DNA from: Planctomycetota bacterium
GTDB taxonomy: Bacteria; Planctomycetota; Planctomycetia; Pirellulales; UBA1268
Assembly (NCBI GenBank): GCA_016872555.1
Contig: VGZO01000010.1
Span: 48,107 to 112,106, forward strand
Direction: 5' to 3'
DNA: 64,000 nucleotides
Program-made: the position numbers and the translations under genes
Shown: positions 54,765 to 63,834 of the stretch, piece after piece
Numbering within the stretch: the first letter of the stretch is position 1
Layout: each line of letters begins with the position of its first letter
The notes under the pieces: generated by a model
The model's input: the letters and a program-made list of their open reading frames with translations, nothing else
The model's database searches: none
Told to the model about the DNA's origin: nothing

Positions 54765-56633
54765 TCAGACGCCGGCCACCGAGCGCAACTCCCGTTCGAG
54801 GGCGTCGAGACGGGCCTGGAGGCGCTGGCGCGTGGCCGTCAATTCACCGGCCGGCCCCGGCGGGGCGACGGCGAACAGGTAGAGTTTGATCTTCGGCTCG
54901 GTCCCCGAGGGGCGGGCGGCGACGGCGTTGCCGAGTGGCGGGAATCGGCCATCGCGCTGCGATCCGGCGTCTTGCAGCCCGGCGAGGTCGAAGATCACGA
55001 GGTCCCCCGGATGACCGACGAACGGTCGCGGCGGCTCTCCTGGCCGAACGGTCGTGAGCGTGCCGTGATCGCGGATCCGGACCACGTCGAGGCCCCCGAG
55101 CGAGCGCGGCGGGGTGGCCCGCAGCGTCGCCATGATCTGCCGCATCCGCTCCATCCCCGCCGCACCGGGCAGCGTGATCGACACCTGGCGCTCGAGGTGG
55201 CAGCCGTGGGTGACGAACAGGTCGGCGAGGCGCCGGTGGATCGACCGGCCCGCGGCCTTCTCGACCGCGGCCAGTTCCGCCATGAACAGCGCCGCGGCGG
55301 CGGCGTCCTTGTCGCGGACGTGCGTGCCCCCCTGGTAGCCGTGCGACTCCTCGCAGCCGAACACGAATCGCTCCGGGCCGATCCTGTCGATCTCCCGGCC
55401 GATCCACTTGAAGCCCACCTGGAGGTCGTCGATCACCGCCGCGCCGTGGCTCTCGGCGACGCGGCGCACCAGCCCGGTGGTGACCAGCGTGGTGATCACC
55501 GTGTCGGTCGGGCGCTGCAGGCCCCGCGCGGTGCGCGTGGCGAGGACATGGTCGGCAAGCAAGGCGCCGAGCTGATTGCCGGTGAACGCCTCCCACTCGC
55601 CGCCGGGGGCGTGCGGCGCCGCGGCGCCGAGCCGGTCGCAGTCGGGATCGCTGGCGAGGACCAGATCGTCTCCCTCCCGCACCGCCTCGGCGATCGGCCC
55701 CGACAGGACGTGGGGATTTTCCGGATTGGCGACGTGGCCGGGCACGTTGGGGAAATCGCCGTCCGGACGCTCGTGGGGGGCGAACACGCGCAGCCGGGTG
55801 AAGCCGGCACCGTGGAGCACGGGCACGACGGCGGTCGCACCGACGCCGTGGAGCGGGGTGTAGAGGATCGACACGTCGCGCGGGCCCGGAGACGCCTGGC
55901 GGAGCTCCGCGGCGAGGAACGCCGCATCGATCTCCTCCTCGACGAACCGCACCCGACCCGCCGCCACACCGGCGTCGAACGGCTCGCGGCGGACGGTGTC
56001 GACGCCCATCACGCGCTCGATGATCCCCTTGTCGTGCGGCGGCAGCACCTGCACGCCACCGGCCCAGTAGACCTTGACGGCGTTGTCTGACGGCGGGTTG
56101 TGGCTGGCGGTCACCATGATCCCGCAGGTGGCACCGGTGTGGCGGACGGCGAACGACAGTTCGGGCGTGCTGCGGTGGCCGCGGAGGAACGAGATGCGGA
56201 ATCCGGCGGCCAGCAGGACCTCGGTGCACAGCCGCGCGAAGTGCTCGGAGCGGTGGCGGGTGTCGTAGGCGATCGCGCAACTCGGCTCGACACCCGGCTC
56301 CACGACCGAGCGCACGTAGTCGGCCAGGCCCTGGGCGCTCTCGCCGATCGTGCGGTCGTTGATGGCATTGGACCCGACGGGAAACATCACCCCGCGCCGC
56401 CCGCCGGTGCCGAACGGGATCACCGTCCAAAACACGTCGTCGAGCTTCTTCCAGCCGGCCGGATCGACGCCTGCCGCCTCGACGAGGCGTGCCAGTTCGG
56501 CGGCGAACTCGCCGTAGCGCGGCGCGGTCAGCCAGGTGCGGATCGTGGCGGCGGAATGGTCGGTGATCTGCCCGGCGGCGTGGGCGACGGCGACGGCTTC
56601 GAGATGGCGCGCGAATGGCTCGGCGACGGGCAT
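54765..56633 (-). CDS. Phospho-sugar mutase (phosphoglucomutase/phosphomannomutase, large form)
   Basis: 622 residues from ATG 56633. All alpha-D-phosphohexomutase motifs are present: the phosphoserine loop IMVTASHNPPSDNAVKVYW, the metal-binding DPDCDRLG, the sugar-specificity CEESHGYQGG and the phosphate site RPSGTEPKIKLY. The N-terminal region with VIPFGTGGRRGVMFPVGSNAINDRTI indicates the longer PGM-type enzyme, likely interconverting glucose 1- and 6-phosphate. That fits the glycogen phosphorylase encoded earlier in the window, but they are not in one operon. It is divergent from the smaller mutase at 56752. Confidence 0.94.
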   Translation of the reverse strand: MPVAEPFARHLEAVAVAHAAGQITDHSAATIRTWLTAPRYGEFAAELARLVEAAGVDPAGWKKLDDVFWTVIPFGTGGRRGVMFPVGSNAINDRTIGESAQGLADYVRSVVEPGVEPSCAIAYDTRHRSEHFARLCTEVLLAAGFRISFLRGHRSTPELSFAVRHTGATCGIMVTASHNPPSDNAVKVYWAGGVQVLPPHDKGIIERVMGVDTVRREPFDAGVAAGRVRFVEEEIDAAFLAAELRQASPGPRDVSILYTPLHGVGATAVVPVLHGAGFTRLRVFAPHERPDGDFPNVPGHVANPENPHVLSGPIAEAVREGDDLVLASDPDCDRLGAAAPHAPGGEWEAFTGNQLGALLADHVLATRTARGLQRPTDTVITTLVTTGLVRRVAESHGAAVIDDLQVGFKWIGREIDRIGPERFVFGCEESHGYQGGTHVRDKDAAAAALFMAELAAVEKAAGRSIHRRLADLFVTHGCHLERQVSITLPGAAGMERMRQIMATLRATPPRSLGGLDVVRIRDHGTLTTVRPGEPPRPFVGHPGDLVIFDLAGLQDAGSQRDGRFPPLGNAVAARPSGTEPKIKLYLFAVAPPGPAGELTATRQRLQARLDALERELRSVAGV

Positions 56634-56678
56634 CGGGCATGGCCTCGGATGGGGGGCGGCGGGCGGAAGGCAGGCTTT

Positions 56679-56684
56679 TATACT
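56679..56684 (+). promoter_or_regulatory. Candidate -10 box (TATACT) upstream of the short phosphohexomutase
   Basis: TATACT within GGCTTTTATACTGCCC lies about 70 bp before the GTG at 56752, in the 118-bp divergent spacer between the two mutase genes. No matching -35 element is visible. Confidence 0.5.
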
Positions 56685-56751
56685 GCCCGCGGTCGTATCC
56701 TGACCGCTCGTCCACGATCCCACCAGCATCGTCATCCGGGAGCCGCCGCTT

Positions 56752-58104
56752 GTGGCCGAGCCGCTGATCGTCAGCGTGTCGGGATTGCGCGGCGTGGTCG
56801 GCGAGTCGCTCACGCCGGCGGTCGCGGCGCGCTACGCCCAGGCGTTCGCCGCGACCCTGCCCCCTGGGCCGGTCGTCGTCGGCCGTGACGGCCGCGAGCA
56901 TGGCCCGGCGCTCGTCGCCGCCATCGTCGAGGCGCTGTGCGCGGTCGGACGCGACGTGCTCGACTGCGGGATCGCGCCGACCCCGACGGTGGGAATCGTG
57001 GTCCGTGAGCACCACGCCGCCGGTGGGATCCAGGTCACCGCGAGCCACAATCCGCCGCGCTACAACGGCATGAAGCTGTTCGCGGCGGCGGGCCGCGTCC
57101 TCACCCGGGAGGCGGGGGGTGCGGTGCGGAACCTGTTCGAGGCCGACCCGGTCGGCGGTGCCACGCCCGCCGCGCGCGGCACGGTCCGCGCGGTCGACGG
57201 CACCGCGGCCCACGTCGCCGCCGTGCTCGCGACCGTCGACGTCGCCGCGATCCGGCGCCGCGCGCCGCGCGTCTGGATCGACTGCTGCCACGGCGCCGGC
57301 AGCCGCGTCGCGCTGCCGCTGCTGGCGGCGCTCGGATGCCACGTCGAGGTCGAGGGTGGCGTTCCCGACGGCCACTTCAGCCATCCCCCCGAGCCGATCC
57401 GCGTCAACCTCGAGCCGCTGCTGGCCCGGGTCGCGGCCGCCGGCGTCGACGTCGGCTTCTTCCTCGATCCCGACGCCGATCGGCTCGTGATCGTCGACGG
57501 TGCCGGTGGCTGGCTCGGCGAGGAGGCGACGTTGGCACTGGCGGTCGACACGGTGCTGCGCCGGTCGCCGGGGCCGGTGGTCGTCAACTGTGCGACAAGC
57601 TCGATGACCGCGGTGATCGCGGCGCGCCACGGCGTGGCCTGCCACCTGACCGCCGTCGGCGAGGCGAACGTCGTCGACGGGATGCGCGCCGTCGAAGCGA
57701 TCATCGGTGGCGAGGGGAACGGCGGCGTCATCGACCCGCGCGTGGTCCTCGTCCGCGACGCCGCCGTGGCGATGGCCCTGATCCTCGGGCGGCTCGCCGA
57801 GGGCGCGACCGTCGCCGAGCTGGCCGCGACGCTGCCGAAGCTGGCGATGCTCAAGGAGACCGTCGACCTGCCGGCCGGGGCCGCCGCCCTGGCGGAGGCG
57901 GAAGCGCGGCTCGTCGACGCCTTTCCCGAAGCGACCGGCTCGCGTCGTGACGGCTTGCGGCTCGACTGGGACGGTGGCTGGTTGCTCGTCCGCGCGAGCA
58001 ACACCGAGCCGATCGTGCGCCTCGCTGCCGAGGCGCCGACGCCGGCAGCGGCGGAGGCGGCGATCGCCCGGGCGCGGCGCGCGATCGCGGGCGTGCGCGG
58101 CTGA
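56752..58104 (+). CDS. glmM: Phosphoglucosamine/phosphomannomutase-type protein (short form)
   Basis: 450 residues from GTG 56752, with GGGAG upstream. It shows VSVSGLRGVVGESLTP at the N-terminus, phosphoserine loop QVTASHNPPRYNGMKLF, metal loop FFLDPDADRLVIVD and the phosphate site VRASNTEPIVRLA. The GEGNGGVIDPRVVLVRDA segment resembles that of archaeal and bacterial GlmM or PMM enzymes. It likely isomerises glucosamine 6-phosphate to the 1-phosphate for peptidoglycan and lipopolysaccharide, but phosphomannomutase activity is equally possible, so the symbol is tentative. Confidence 0.88.
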   Translation: MAEPLIVSVSGLRGVVGESLTPAVAARYAQAFAATLPPGPVVVGRDGREHGPALVAAIVEALCAVGRDVLDCGIAPTPTVGIVVREHHAAGGIQVTASHNPPRYNGMKLFAAAGRVLTREAGGAVRNLFEADPVGGATPAARGTVRAVDGTAAHVAAVLATVDVAAIRRRAPRVWIDCCHGAGSRVALPLLAALGCHVEVEGGVPDGHFSHPPEPIRVNLEPLLARVAAAGVDVGFFLDPDADRLVIVDGAGGWLGEEATLALAVDTVLRRSPGPVVVNCATSSMTAVIAARHGVACHLTAVGEANVVDGMRAVEAIIGGEGNGGVIDPRVVLVRDAAVAMALILGRLAEGATVAELAATLPKLAMLKETVDLPAGAAALAEAEARLVDAFPEATGSRRDGLRLDWDGGWLLVRASNTEPIVRLAAEAPTPAAAEAAIARARRAIAGVRG

Positions 58105-58118
58105 CGGTCGGCCGAAAA

Positions 58119-59303
58119 TCAGCGCCGTACCAGGACGTGCGAGCCGGGGCCGAGGATTTCCACCAGCTCGGCGAAGTCGCGCGATGCCACCAGCACCGTC
58201 GAGCCGACGGCGCCCGACGCATGGGCGGCCGGATCGTCGACCGCCTCGATCGCCATCCCGTCGGCGAGCACCAGCGTGCGCCGCGCGGCCGGATCGCCGG
58301 CGGCGCCGGTCGAGCGGACGTCGACGACCGCCACCGACGCGCCCACCCTGTCGGTGACGGCGCGGCCGATCACCGCCGGGAAGCTGCCGGCGTAGTGGCC
58401 CGCCACCTGGAGGCTGAGACGGCCGCGCGAGACGCTGACGACCGCGTCGATCGGCCCTTGGACGAGCTTGACGTGCTCCCCCGGGATGAGCTGGTCGGGG
58501 TCGGGGATCCCGTTGATCTTCGCCAGCAGTTGCCAGGGCACCTGGAGCGGGGCGGCGATCGAGTGGAGCGTCTGGCCGGCGCTGACGACGTGGGCCGGGA
58601 GAAGGAAATCCTGCTGCGAGTAGATGACCGTCCCGGCGAGCTGGCCGAGGAGCGCGTCGAGGCGCCGAGTCTCCTCGGGACCGAGCGAGGGATCGTCGTA
58701 CCACACGCTCAGCAGCGACAACGCTTCGGCGTACTGACCGGCGGCGAGCTTGTCGTGGGCGTCGGCCCAGGCGGCGGCGAAGGCCGTCGAGCCGGCGGCG
58801 ACGGCCGCGGCCTGGCGTGCCGTCGGCAACACGCCGCCGTCCGTCGTCGGCGCCGGGATCGCCGCCGATGGCGGAACCGGAGCCGGTGCGGTCGGTGGGG
58901 CGGCAGCCACCGGCGCGGTCATGGGAGGAGGTGGCGCGGGGACGGGAGGAGGCACGGGGGCGGGGGCTGCGGCGCTCGGCGGTGGTGCGGCCTGGGCCTG
59001 GAGATAGGTCGGCGACGGCTCCGGCACCGTGGTCCCGGGGGCGGTCGGCTCCGGCGGGGAGGGGGCCGAGGCGGCGAAAATCGGCGCTGCGATGGGCGTC
59101 GCGGGCAGATCGACGGCGGCCGGAGCGAGAGGCGCCGAAGCGTCGAGACCGGCCACCGCCGGCGGCGTCGCCGGGCCGCTGCGGACCATCGTCATCGCAC
59201 CGTAGACGATCATTCCCAGGAGCCCGAGCACCACCAGCGGCTTGACCGTGTCGAGGGGATCGCTGGCGCGGCCGTGCCGGCGGCCTCTGGAACGGTGTGA
59301 CAT
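58119..59303 (-). CDS. LysM protein with degenerate L,D-transpeptidase (YkuD-like) domain
   Basis: 394 residues from ATG 59303. An N-terminal anchor helix (PLVVLGLLGMIVYGAMTMV) precedes a Pro/Ala-rich linker, a TPR-like segment (AHDKLAAGQYAEALSLLSVWY), a LysM domain (HVVSAGQTLHSIAAPLQVPWQLLAKINGI) and a YkuD-like fold (QGPIDAVVSVSRGRLSLQVAGHYAGSFPAVIG). In active enzymes the end of the domain reads close to IHGTNDP ... SRGCIRL; here it is IEAVDDP ... GSTVLVA, so the catalytic His is Glu353 and the Cys is Thr369. It may bind peptidoglycan without cross-linking it. Confidence 0.8.
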   Translation of the reverse strand: MSHRSRGRRHGRASDPLDTVKPLVVLGLLGMIVYGAMTMVRSGPATPPAVAGLDASAPLAPAAVDLPATPIAAPIFAASAPSPPEPTAPGTTVPEPSPTYLQAQAAPPPSAAAPAPVPPPVPAPPPPMTAPVAAAPPTAPAPVPPSAAIPAPTTDGGVLPTARQAAAVAAGSTAFAAAWADAHDKLAAGQYAEALSLLSVWYDDPSLGPEETRRLDALLGQLAGTVIYSQQDFLLPAHVVSAGQTLHSIAAPLQVPWQLLAKINGIPDPDQLIPGEHVKLVQGPIDAVVSVSRGRLSLQVAGHYAGSFPAVIGRAVTDRVGASVAVVDVRSTGAAGDPAARRTLVLADGMAIEAVDDPAAHASGAVGSTVLVASRDFAELVEILGPGSHVLVRR

Positions 59304-59581
59304 GTCTCGGTTCCCGGAAGGCTGGATGGGGCGGGATCGTAGGCTGCGACCGCCGGCCGAACCAGAGCGGTTCGCAGCGAATCCCGGCCGGTCAGGCAAG
59401 CTCGGGGAGCCGGGGAGGAAAACGGACCGCTTCCCGGTCGCGGGCCGCTGTATCCCCGGGGGCGACGGTCCCCGACCCGCTCGTGCCGCACGGGCCGTTC
59501 TGGTTCCCTCCGGTATCATTGGTCCCGACGTGGCGCGGCCACGCCGTCGGGTGGTCGGGCGGTGGCGACGGGATCGGCACG

Positions 59582-61024
59582 ATGCCCAAGCGGAACCTCG
59601 TGACCCTGTTCGTCGTTCCGCTGGTGTGTTTCGTCGCCTGGGCCGCGCGCGACCGGGGCGTCCATGGCCGGCGCTTCGGCGAGGTGCTGGCGAAGATCGA
59701 GCGCGGCTACCTCGGGCCGGTCGACGACGCGGCACTGTTCCACCGGGCGATGGATGGCGTGTTCGCCGGTCTCGACGAGCATTCCGCCTACCTCTCCGGC
59801 ACCGAGATCGACGACCTCGACGCCGATCTCGGCCAGCAGTTCGGCGGAGTCGGATTGCAGTTGGCCGCCGACCCGCGCGACCGGACGATCGTCATCGACG
59901 ACGTGTTGGCCGGCAGCCCCGCCTGGCGCGAGGGGATCCGCCCCGGTGAGCGGATCGTCTCGGTCGACGGCGAGGCGGCGGCGGGGCGCCCGCTCCGCGA
60001 AGTCGTCGCCCGGCTCCGGGGCCGACCACAGACCCGGGTGAACGTCGACCTCGCCCCGCCGCGCGGCGACCCGGCCGCGATGACCGCCGACGACGGCCAG
60101 CCCGTGCCGGTGCGCACCGCCACGCTGGCGCGAGAGTTGCTGCGGTCCGAGACGGTCCGTGGCGACCGGCGCCGGGACGACGGCGGCTGGGAGTGGCGCC
60201 TCGAGGGGGACGAGCGGGTGGCGCTGGTGCGGATCGCGTCGTTCGGCGAGGGCACAGTCGCCGAGCTCGACGCCGCGCTCGACGCGATCGCTGCGGGAAG
60301 CCCACCGCTGACCGGCCTGATCGTCGACCTGCGCGGCAACGGCGGGGGACTGCTGTCGACCGCGATCGAAATCTGCGACCGGTTCCTCGACCGCGGGGTG
60401 ATCGTCTCGACCCGGTCACGCCCCGCCGGACCGCGGCAGGCGGCGTCGCCGGACAACGTCGACGTCAGGCGAGCCACCGCCGGGGAGCGCCTCGGGGGGG
60501 TGCCCGTCGCGGTGCTCGTGGACGGGATGACCGCCAGCGCCGGTGAGATCGTCGCCGCCTGCCTGCAGGACAACGCCCGGTCGATCACGGTGGGGAGCCG
60601 CACCTTCGGCAAGGGTACGGTGCAGTCGCTCCTGCCGCTGGGCGACGGGAGCAGCATGATCAAGCTGACCACGGCGGAGTACCTCCGCCCCAACGGAACG
60701 ACGATCCACCGGCGTCCTCACCACCGCGACGACGACGTCTGGGGCGTATCGCCTGATCCAGCCGGGGCGATCACGCCGACCGGCGAGGTCCAGCACGAAC
60801 TCCAGTCCTGGCGCCGCGGCCGCGACCGCGTGCCGGCGGGGGCGGCATCGTCCCCGGCGGCCGCCGACCCGGCACTGTCGATGCCGCGCCACGCCGATCC
60901 GGTCCTCGGCCGTGCCCTCGCCCTTCTCGACGGCGACGCCCGCCTCGGCACCGCCTCGGCAGGCACCGCGGACCGGTCCGGTCAGCTGCCGAGCAATTCC
61001 GCCCGCACCTCGGCGGCGAGGTAG
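59582..61024 (+). CDS. S41-family C-terminal processing protease
   Basis: 480 residues from ATG 59582. An N-terminal helix (NLVTLFVVPLVCFVAWAA) anchors or exports it. A PDZ domain (about 80-170: GGVGLQLAADPRDRTIVIDDVLAGSPAWREGIRPGERIVSVDG) is followed by the protease core with LIVDLRGNGGGLLSTAIEIC, Ser in GMTASAGEIVAACLQD and the general-base Lys in FGKGTVQSLLPL. The Ser-Lys dyad is intact. Members trim or degrade periplasmic proteins. The last ~43 bp overlap the convergent folC gene. Confidence 0.93.
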   Translation: MPKRNLVTLFVVPLVCFVAWAARDRGVHGRRFGEVLAKIERGYLGPVDDAALFHRAMDGVFAGLDEHSAYLSGTEIDDLDADLGQQFGGVGLQLAADPRDRTIVIDDVLAGSPAWREGIRPGERIVSVDGEAAAGRPLREVVARLRGRPQTRVNVDLAPPRGDPAAMTADDGQPVPVRTATLARELLRSETVRGDRRRDDGGWEWRLEGDERVALVRIASFGEGTVAELDAALDAIAAGSPPLTGLIVDLRGNGGGLLSTAIEICDRFLDRGVIVSTRSRPAGPRQAASPDNVDVRRATAGERLGGVPVAVLVDGMTASAGEIVAACLQDNARSITVGSRTFGKGTVQSLLPLGDGSSMIKLTTAEYLRPNGTTIHRRPHHRDDDVWGVSPDPAGAITPTGEVQHELQSWRRGRDRVPAGAASSPAAADPALSMPRHADPVLGRALALLDGDARLGTASAGTADRSGQLPSNSARTSAAR

Positions 61025-62367
61025 AAGCTCCCGGCGACGCAGATGCTGCCGCGCTTTCCGGCGAGCGCCCGCGCGGCGGCGAGCGCGGCCGACGGCGACT
61101 CCGCTTCCGTGGCGTGCCTGAGGCCGACACGGGCGCAGGCGGCGCGGAGACGGGCCCATGATGCCGCCCGCGGGCTCGAGCGGAAGCGCGTGAGGATCAC
61201 CCGGTCGAAGCAGCCGGCAGCTCCGGCGAGCATCGGCTCGATCTGCTTGTCGTCGCTGACCGCGAACACGAGCACACGCGGCCGCGCCCCCTCGATCACC
61301 GGCGCGAGCGTCTCGACGAGGGCCGTGATCGACGCGACGTTGTGGGCGGCATCGACGACGATCAGCGGCCGGCTGCCGAGGACTTCGACCCGGGCCGGAA
61401 GCCTTGCCGTGGCCAGTCCCCGGGCGATCGCCTCCTCGGGCACGGCGACACCGAGGGTGTCGAGCCGACGGGCCGCCACCACCGCCAGCGCGGCATTGTC
61501 GGCCTGGTGCCGCCCGGGCATCGCCACGGGGTAGTCGCGACGGCCGGGCGCCGCGCCATCGTCCGGTGGCAGCAGCGACAGCCGCCCGGCGCCGAGCCCA
61601 CGGCCGGGGAGGGAGACGGCTTTGAAATCACGGTCGATCTCGGTGAGCGGCGCCCGGCGGCGCCGGGCCGTTGTGGCGATGACGCGCCGGGCCGCCGGAG
61701 CGCGGACGCCGCTGATCACCGGCACGCCACGGCGGATGATTCCCGCCTTCTCGGCAGCGATCTTGCCGACCGTCCGGCCGAGGAGGTGCATGTGGTCGAG
61801 GCTGATGCTCGTGATGATCGACAGCACCGGATGGCAGGTGTTGGTGGCGTCGAGTCGCCCGCCGAGTCCCGTCTCCAGAACCGCCACCCGGAGCCGCTCG
61901 CGCGCGAAGTGAAGCAGCGCCGCCGCGGTCACGATCTCGAACCAGGTCGGCCCGCGGCCGCCGCGCCGCGCGGCGGAGCGGTCGAGGGCCTCGACCGCCG
62001 GCATCACCGTGGCGAACACCCGCGCGAGGTCGCGTTCCGTGATCGGCGTGCCGTCGACGCAGATCCGTTCCTCGAGGCGGTGGACGTGCGGTGAGAGGTA
62101 GAGCCCGACACGGTGCCCGGCGGCGCCGAGGATCGCGGCGAGCATCGTGGCGGTCGATCCTTTCCCCTTGGTGCCCGCCAGATGGACCGCGGGAACGCGG
62201 TCCTGCGGCTTGCCCAGGGCGGCCAGCAGACGCCGCATGCGTGCCAGGGCGAAGGTGCCTCCGCCGGCCGAAGCGGGCACGACGCGCTCGTGGTTCACCC
62301 GCCGATCGAGCCAGGCGACGAGTTCGCCGCGGCTCGGTAGGCGCCCCGATTCGCGCGGTGCGGGCAT
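60982..62367 (-). CDS. folC: Folylpolyglutamate synthase / dihydrofolate synthase
   Basis: 461 residues from ATG 62367. It adds glutamate to dihydropteroate and folates. Motifs are the P-loop VHLAGTKGKGSTATMLAAILG, LYLSPHVHRLEERICVDG, VLETGLGGRLDATNT, ITSISLDHMHLLG with its metal-binding His, AAEKAGIIRRGVPVISG and the C-terminal VVDAAHNVASI. The gene ends 43 bp inside the 3' part of the S41 protease gene on the other strand. Confidence 0.95.
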   Translation of the reverse strand: MPAPRESGRLPSRGELVAWLDRRVNHERVVPASAGGGTFALARMRRLLAALGKPQDRVPAVHLAGTKGKGSTATMLAAILGAAGHRVGLYLSPHVHRLEERICVDGTPITERDLARVFATVMPAVEALDRSAARRGGRGPTWFEIVTAAALLHFARERLRVAVLETGLGGRLDATNTCHPVLSIITSISLDHMHLLGRTVGKIAAEKAGIIRRGVPVISGVRAPAARRVIATTARRRRAPLTEIDRDFKAVSLPGRGLGAGRLSLLPPDDGAAPGRRDYPVAMPGRHQADNAALAVVAARRLDTLGVAVPEEAIARGLATARLPARVEVLGSRPLIVVDAAHNVASITALVETLAPVIEGARPRVLVFAVSDDKQIEPMLAGAAGCFDRVILTRFRSSPRAASWARLRAACARVGLRHATEAESPSAALAAARALAGKRGSICVAGSFYLAAEVRAELLGS

Positions 62368-62469
62368 CTTGCGCAGGCTCCCAGGATGATCCCGTCGGCG
62401 AGTGTAGCGGGGCGCGGCGGCGGGGAAGCGGTCTTGATTCCACCCCCCGCCGGCACCGACTCTCCCGCC

Positions 62470-63669
62470 ATGCTCCTCACCCGTTCGCAACCGTGTCGTC
62501 CCGCTTCGCCCGTGCCGGCCTTCCGGGCGCTGCGCTGGATCGGTCTCGTGGCCGCGTTCTCGCTCGCCGGCGGAGCGACCGTTCCGGCGACCGAGTTGCT
62601 GCCTGCTGCCGGGGAACCACCGCCGGTCATGTACCTTCCCGACCCCGGGGCGACGGGGAGCGTCGCCGGCCTCCCGGCATGGGTCGATCCTGACCGGCCG
62701 CCTCACTGGCCACGATGGGAGATTGCCGTCAATGGTCTGGTGATGACCAGAACGATCGGCGCCGGGACCGCGACGATGCAACCGCTGGCCGACGGCCGCC
62801 AACTCACCACCGGTGATGCTGCGGCCACCTGGCCCGGCGGCGTCGAGCTGCGCGTCGGGCGCTGGTTCGGCGAACGCCAGCGCCAGGCGCTCGAGGTCGT
62901 CTACTGGGGGGTGTACGGGATCGGGTCGTCGGCGGGACTGTCGGCCGCTCCGCCGACGATCATGGCGATCCCCCAGCCCCAGTTCCCGGGGGTCACCGTC
63001 GGCGGAGTGCCGGCCACGCTCTGGCTCGACGACGCCTCGGCGCAGGAGCTGGGTCGTACCGACCTGGTCAACAACGTCGAGATCAACTGGATCCTCGCCG
63101 GCGGGGAACGCCCCGAATTCCCACCGCGTTCGCAAAGCCTCCACTTCGCCTGGCTGGCCGGCTTCCGCTTCTTCCAAGTCGGTGACACGCTCTCCCTGGT
63201 GACGACCGCCGCCGACCCCGCCGCCGGCGCGCTGCTCTTCCAGGTGGCCACCAACAACAACCTGCTCGGTGGCCAACTCGGCGCCCGTCTCGACTGGCGA
63301 TTCGCGGAGCGCTGGCGGATCGACGTCGTGCCCAAGTTCATGATCGCCGGCAACGCGTTGACCAACACCACCACGCTGTCCGGCCCAGGCGGCACTCCGG
63401 CGCTGTTCGCCGGCGGGATCCCCGTCGACGTCCACGCCACGGGAAGCGTGTTCTCCTGGCTGGGGTCGCTCGACGCCGCAGTCGCCTGGGACATCACGGA
63501 CCGCTGGACGCTGTCGATCGGATACCGCCTGGTCGGCGTCGGCGTCATCGCCCAGGCCGACGGGCAATGGCCCCCGGTGCTCGTCTCACCCGGGGCGCTG
63601 GAGACGATTTCCGCCGGCTCCAGCACGCTCGTCCACGGCGGCTTCGCCGGGTTCGTGAGCCGTTTCTGA
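62470..63669 (+). CDS. BBP7-type outer membrane beta-barrel protein
   Basis: About 399 residues from ATG 62470; ATG 62386 would add 28 residues. A signal peptide (RALRWIGLVAAFSLAGGATVPA) precedes a chain of amphipathic beta-strands (WEIAVNGLVMTRTIGAG, WPGGVELRVGRWFGERQRQALEVVYWGVYG, LHFAWLAGFRFFQVGD, LGARLDWRFAERWRIDVVPKFMIAGNA) and ends in a C-terminal GGFAGFVSRF with terminal Phe, as in Bam-assembled barrels. BBP7 proteins are planctomycete outer-membrane proteins of unknown transport role. Confidence 0.88.
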   Translation: MLLTRSQPCRPASPVPAFRALRWIGLVAAFSLAGGATVPATELLPAAGEPPPVMYLPDPGATGSVAGLPAWVDPDRPPHWPRWEIAVNGLVMTRTIGAGTATMQPLADGRQLTTGDAAATWPGGVELRVGRWFGERQRQALEVVYWGVYGIGSSAGLSAAPPTIMAIPQPQFPGVTVGGVPATLWLDDASAQELGRTDLVNNVEINWILAGGERPEFPPRSQSLHFAWLAGFRFFQVGDTLSLVTTAADPAAGALLFQVATNNNLLGGQLGARLDWRFAERWRIDVVPKFMIAGNALTNTTTLSGPGGTPALFAGGIPVDVHATGSVFSWLGSLDAAVAWDITDRWTLSIGYRLVGVGVIAQADGQWPPVLVSPGALETISAGSSTLVHGGFAGFVSRF

Positions 63670-63834
63670 CTGTCCGTGGACAAAGCCCTCCGTGGCCCCG
63701 ATCGGCCGCGGGTCGGCCGGCTCATTCAGTCCACTCGGGCGACCGCGGAAAACGCCGAGGGTTTCCCGGGTCGCCCTCGGCCGCATCCGGCGGCCGATCA
63801 CTTTGTCGGCAGCCTGCTCAAGGTCGGGTGGCCG

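Noticed and set aside
54844..58704. Long minus-strand open frame across both phosphohexomutases
   Set aside because: It is out of frame with the recognisable mutase motifs and is Arg/Pro-rich without domains.
59514..59519. TATCAT as a -10 box of the S41 protease gene
   Set aside because: No -35 at suitable distance and the hexamer differs from the recurrent TATACT, so evidence is too thin.
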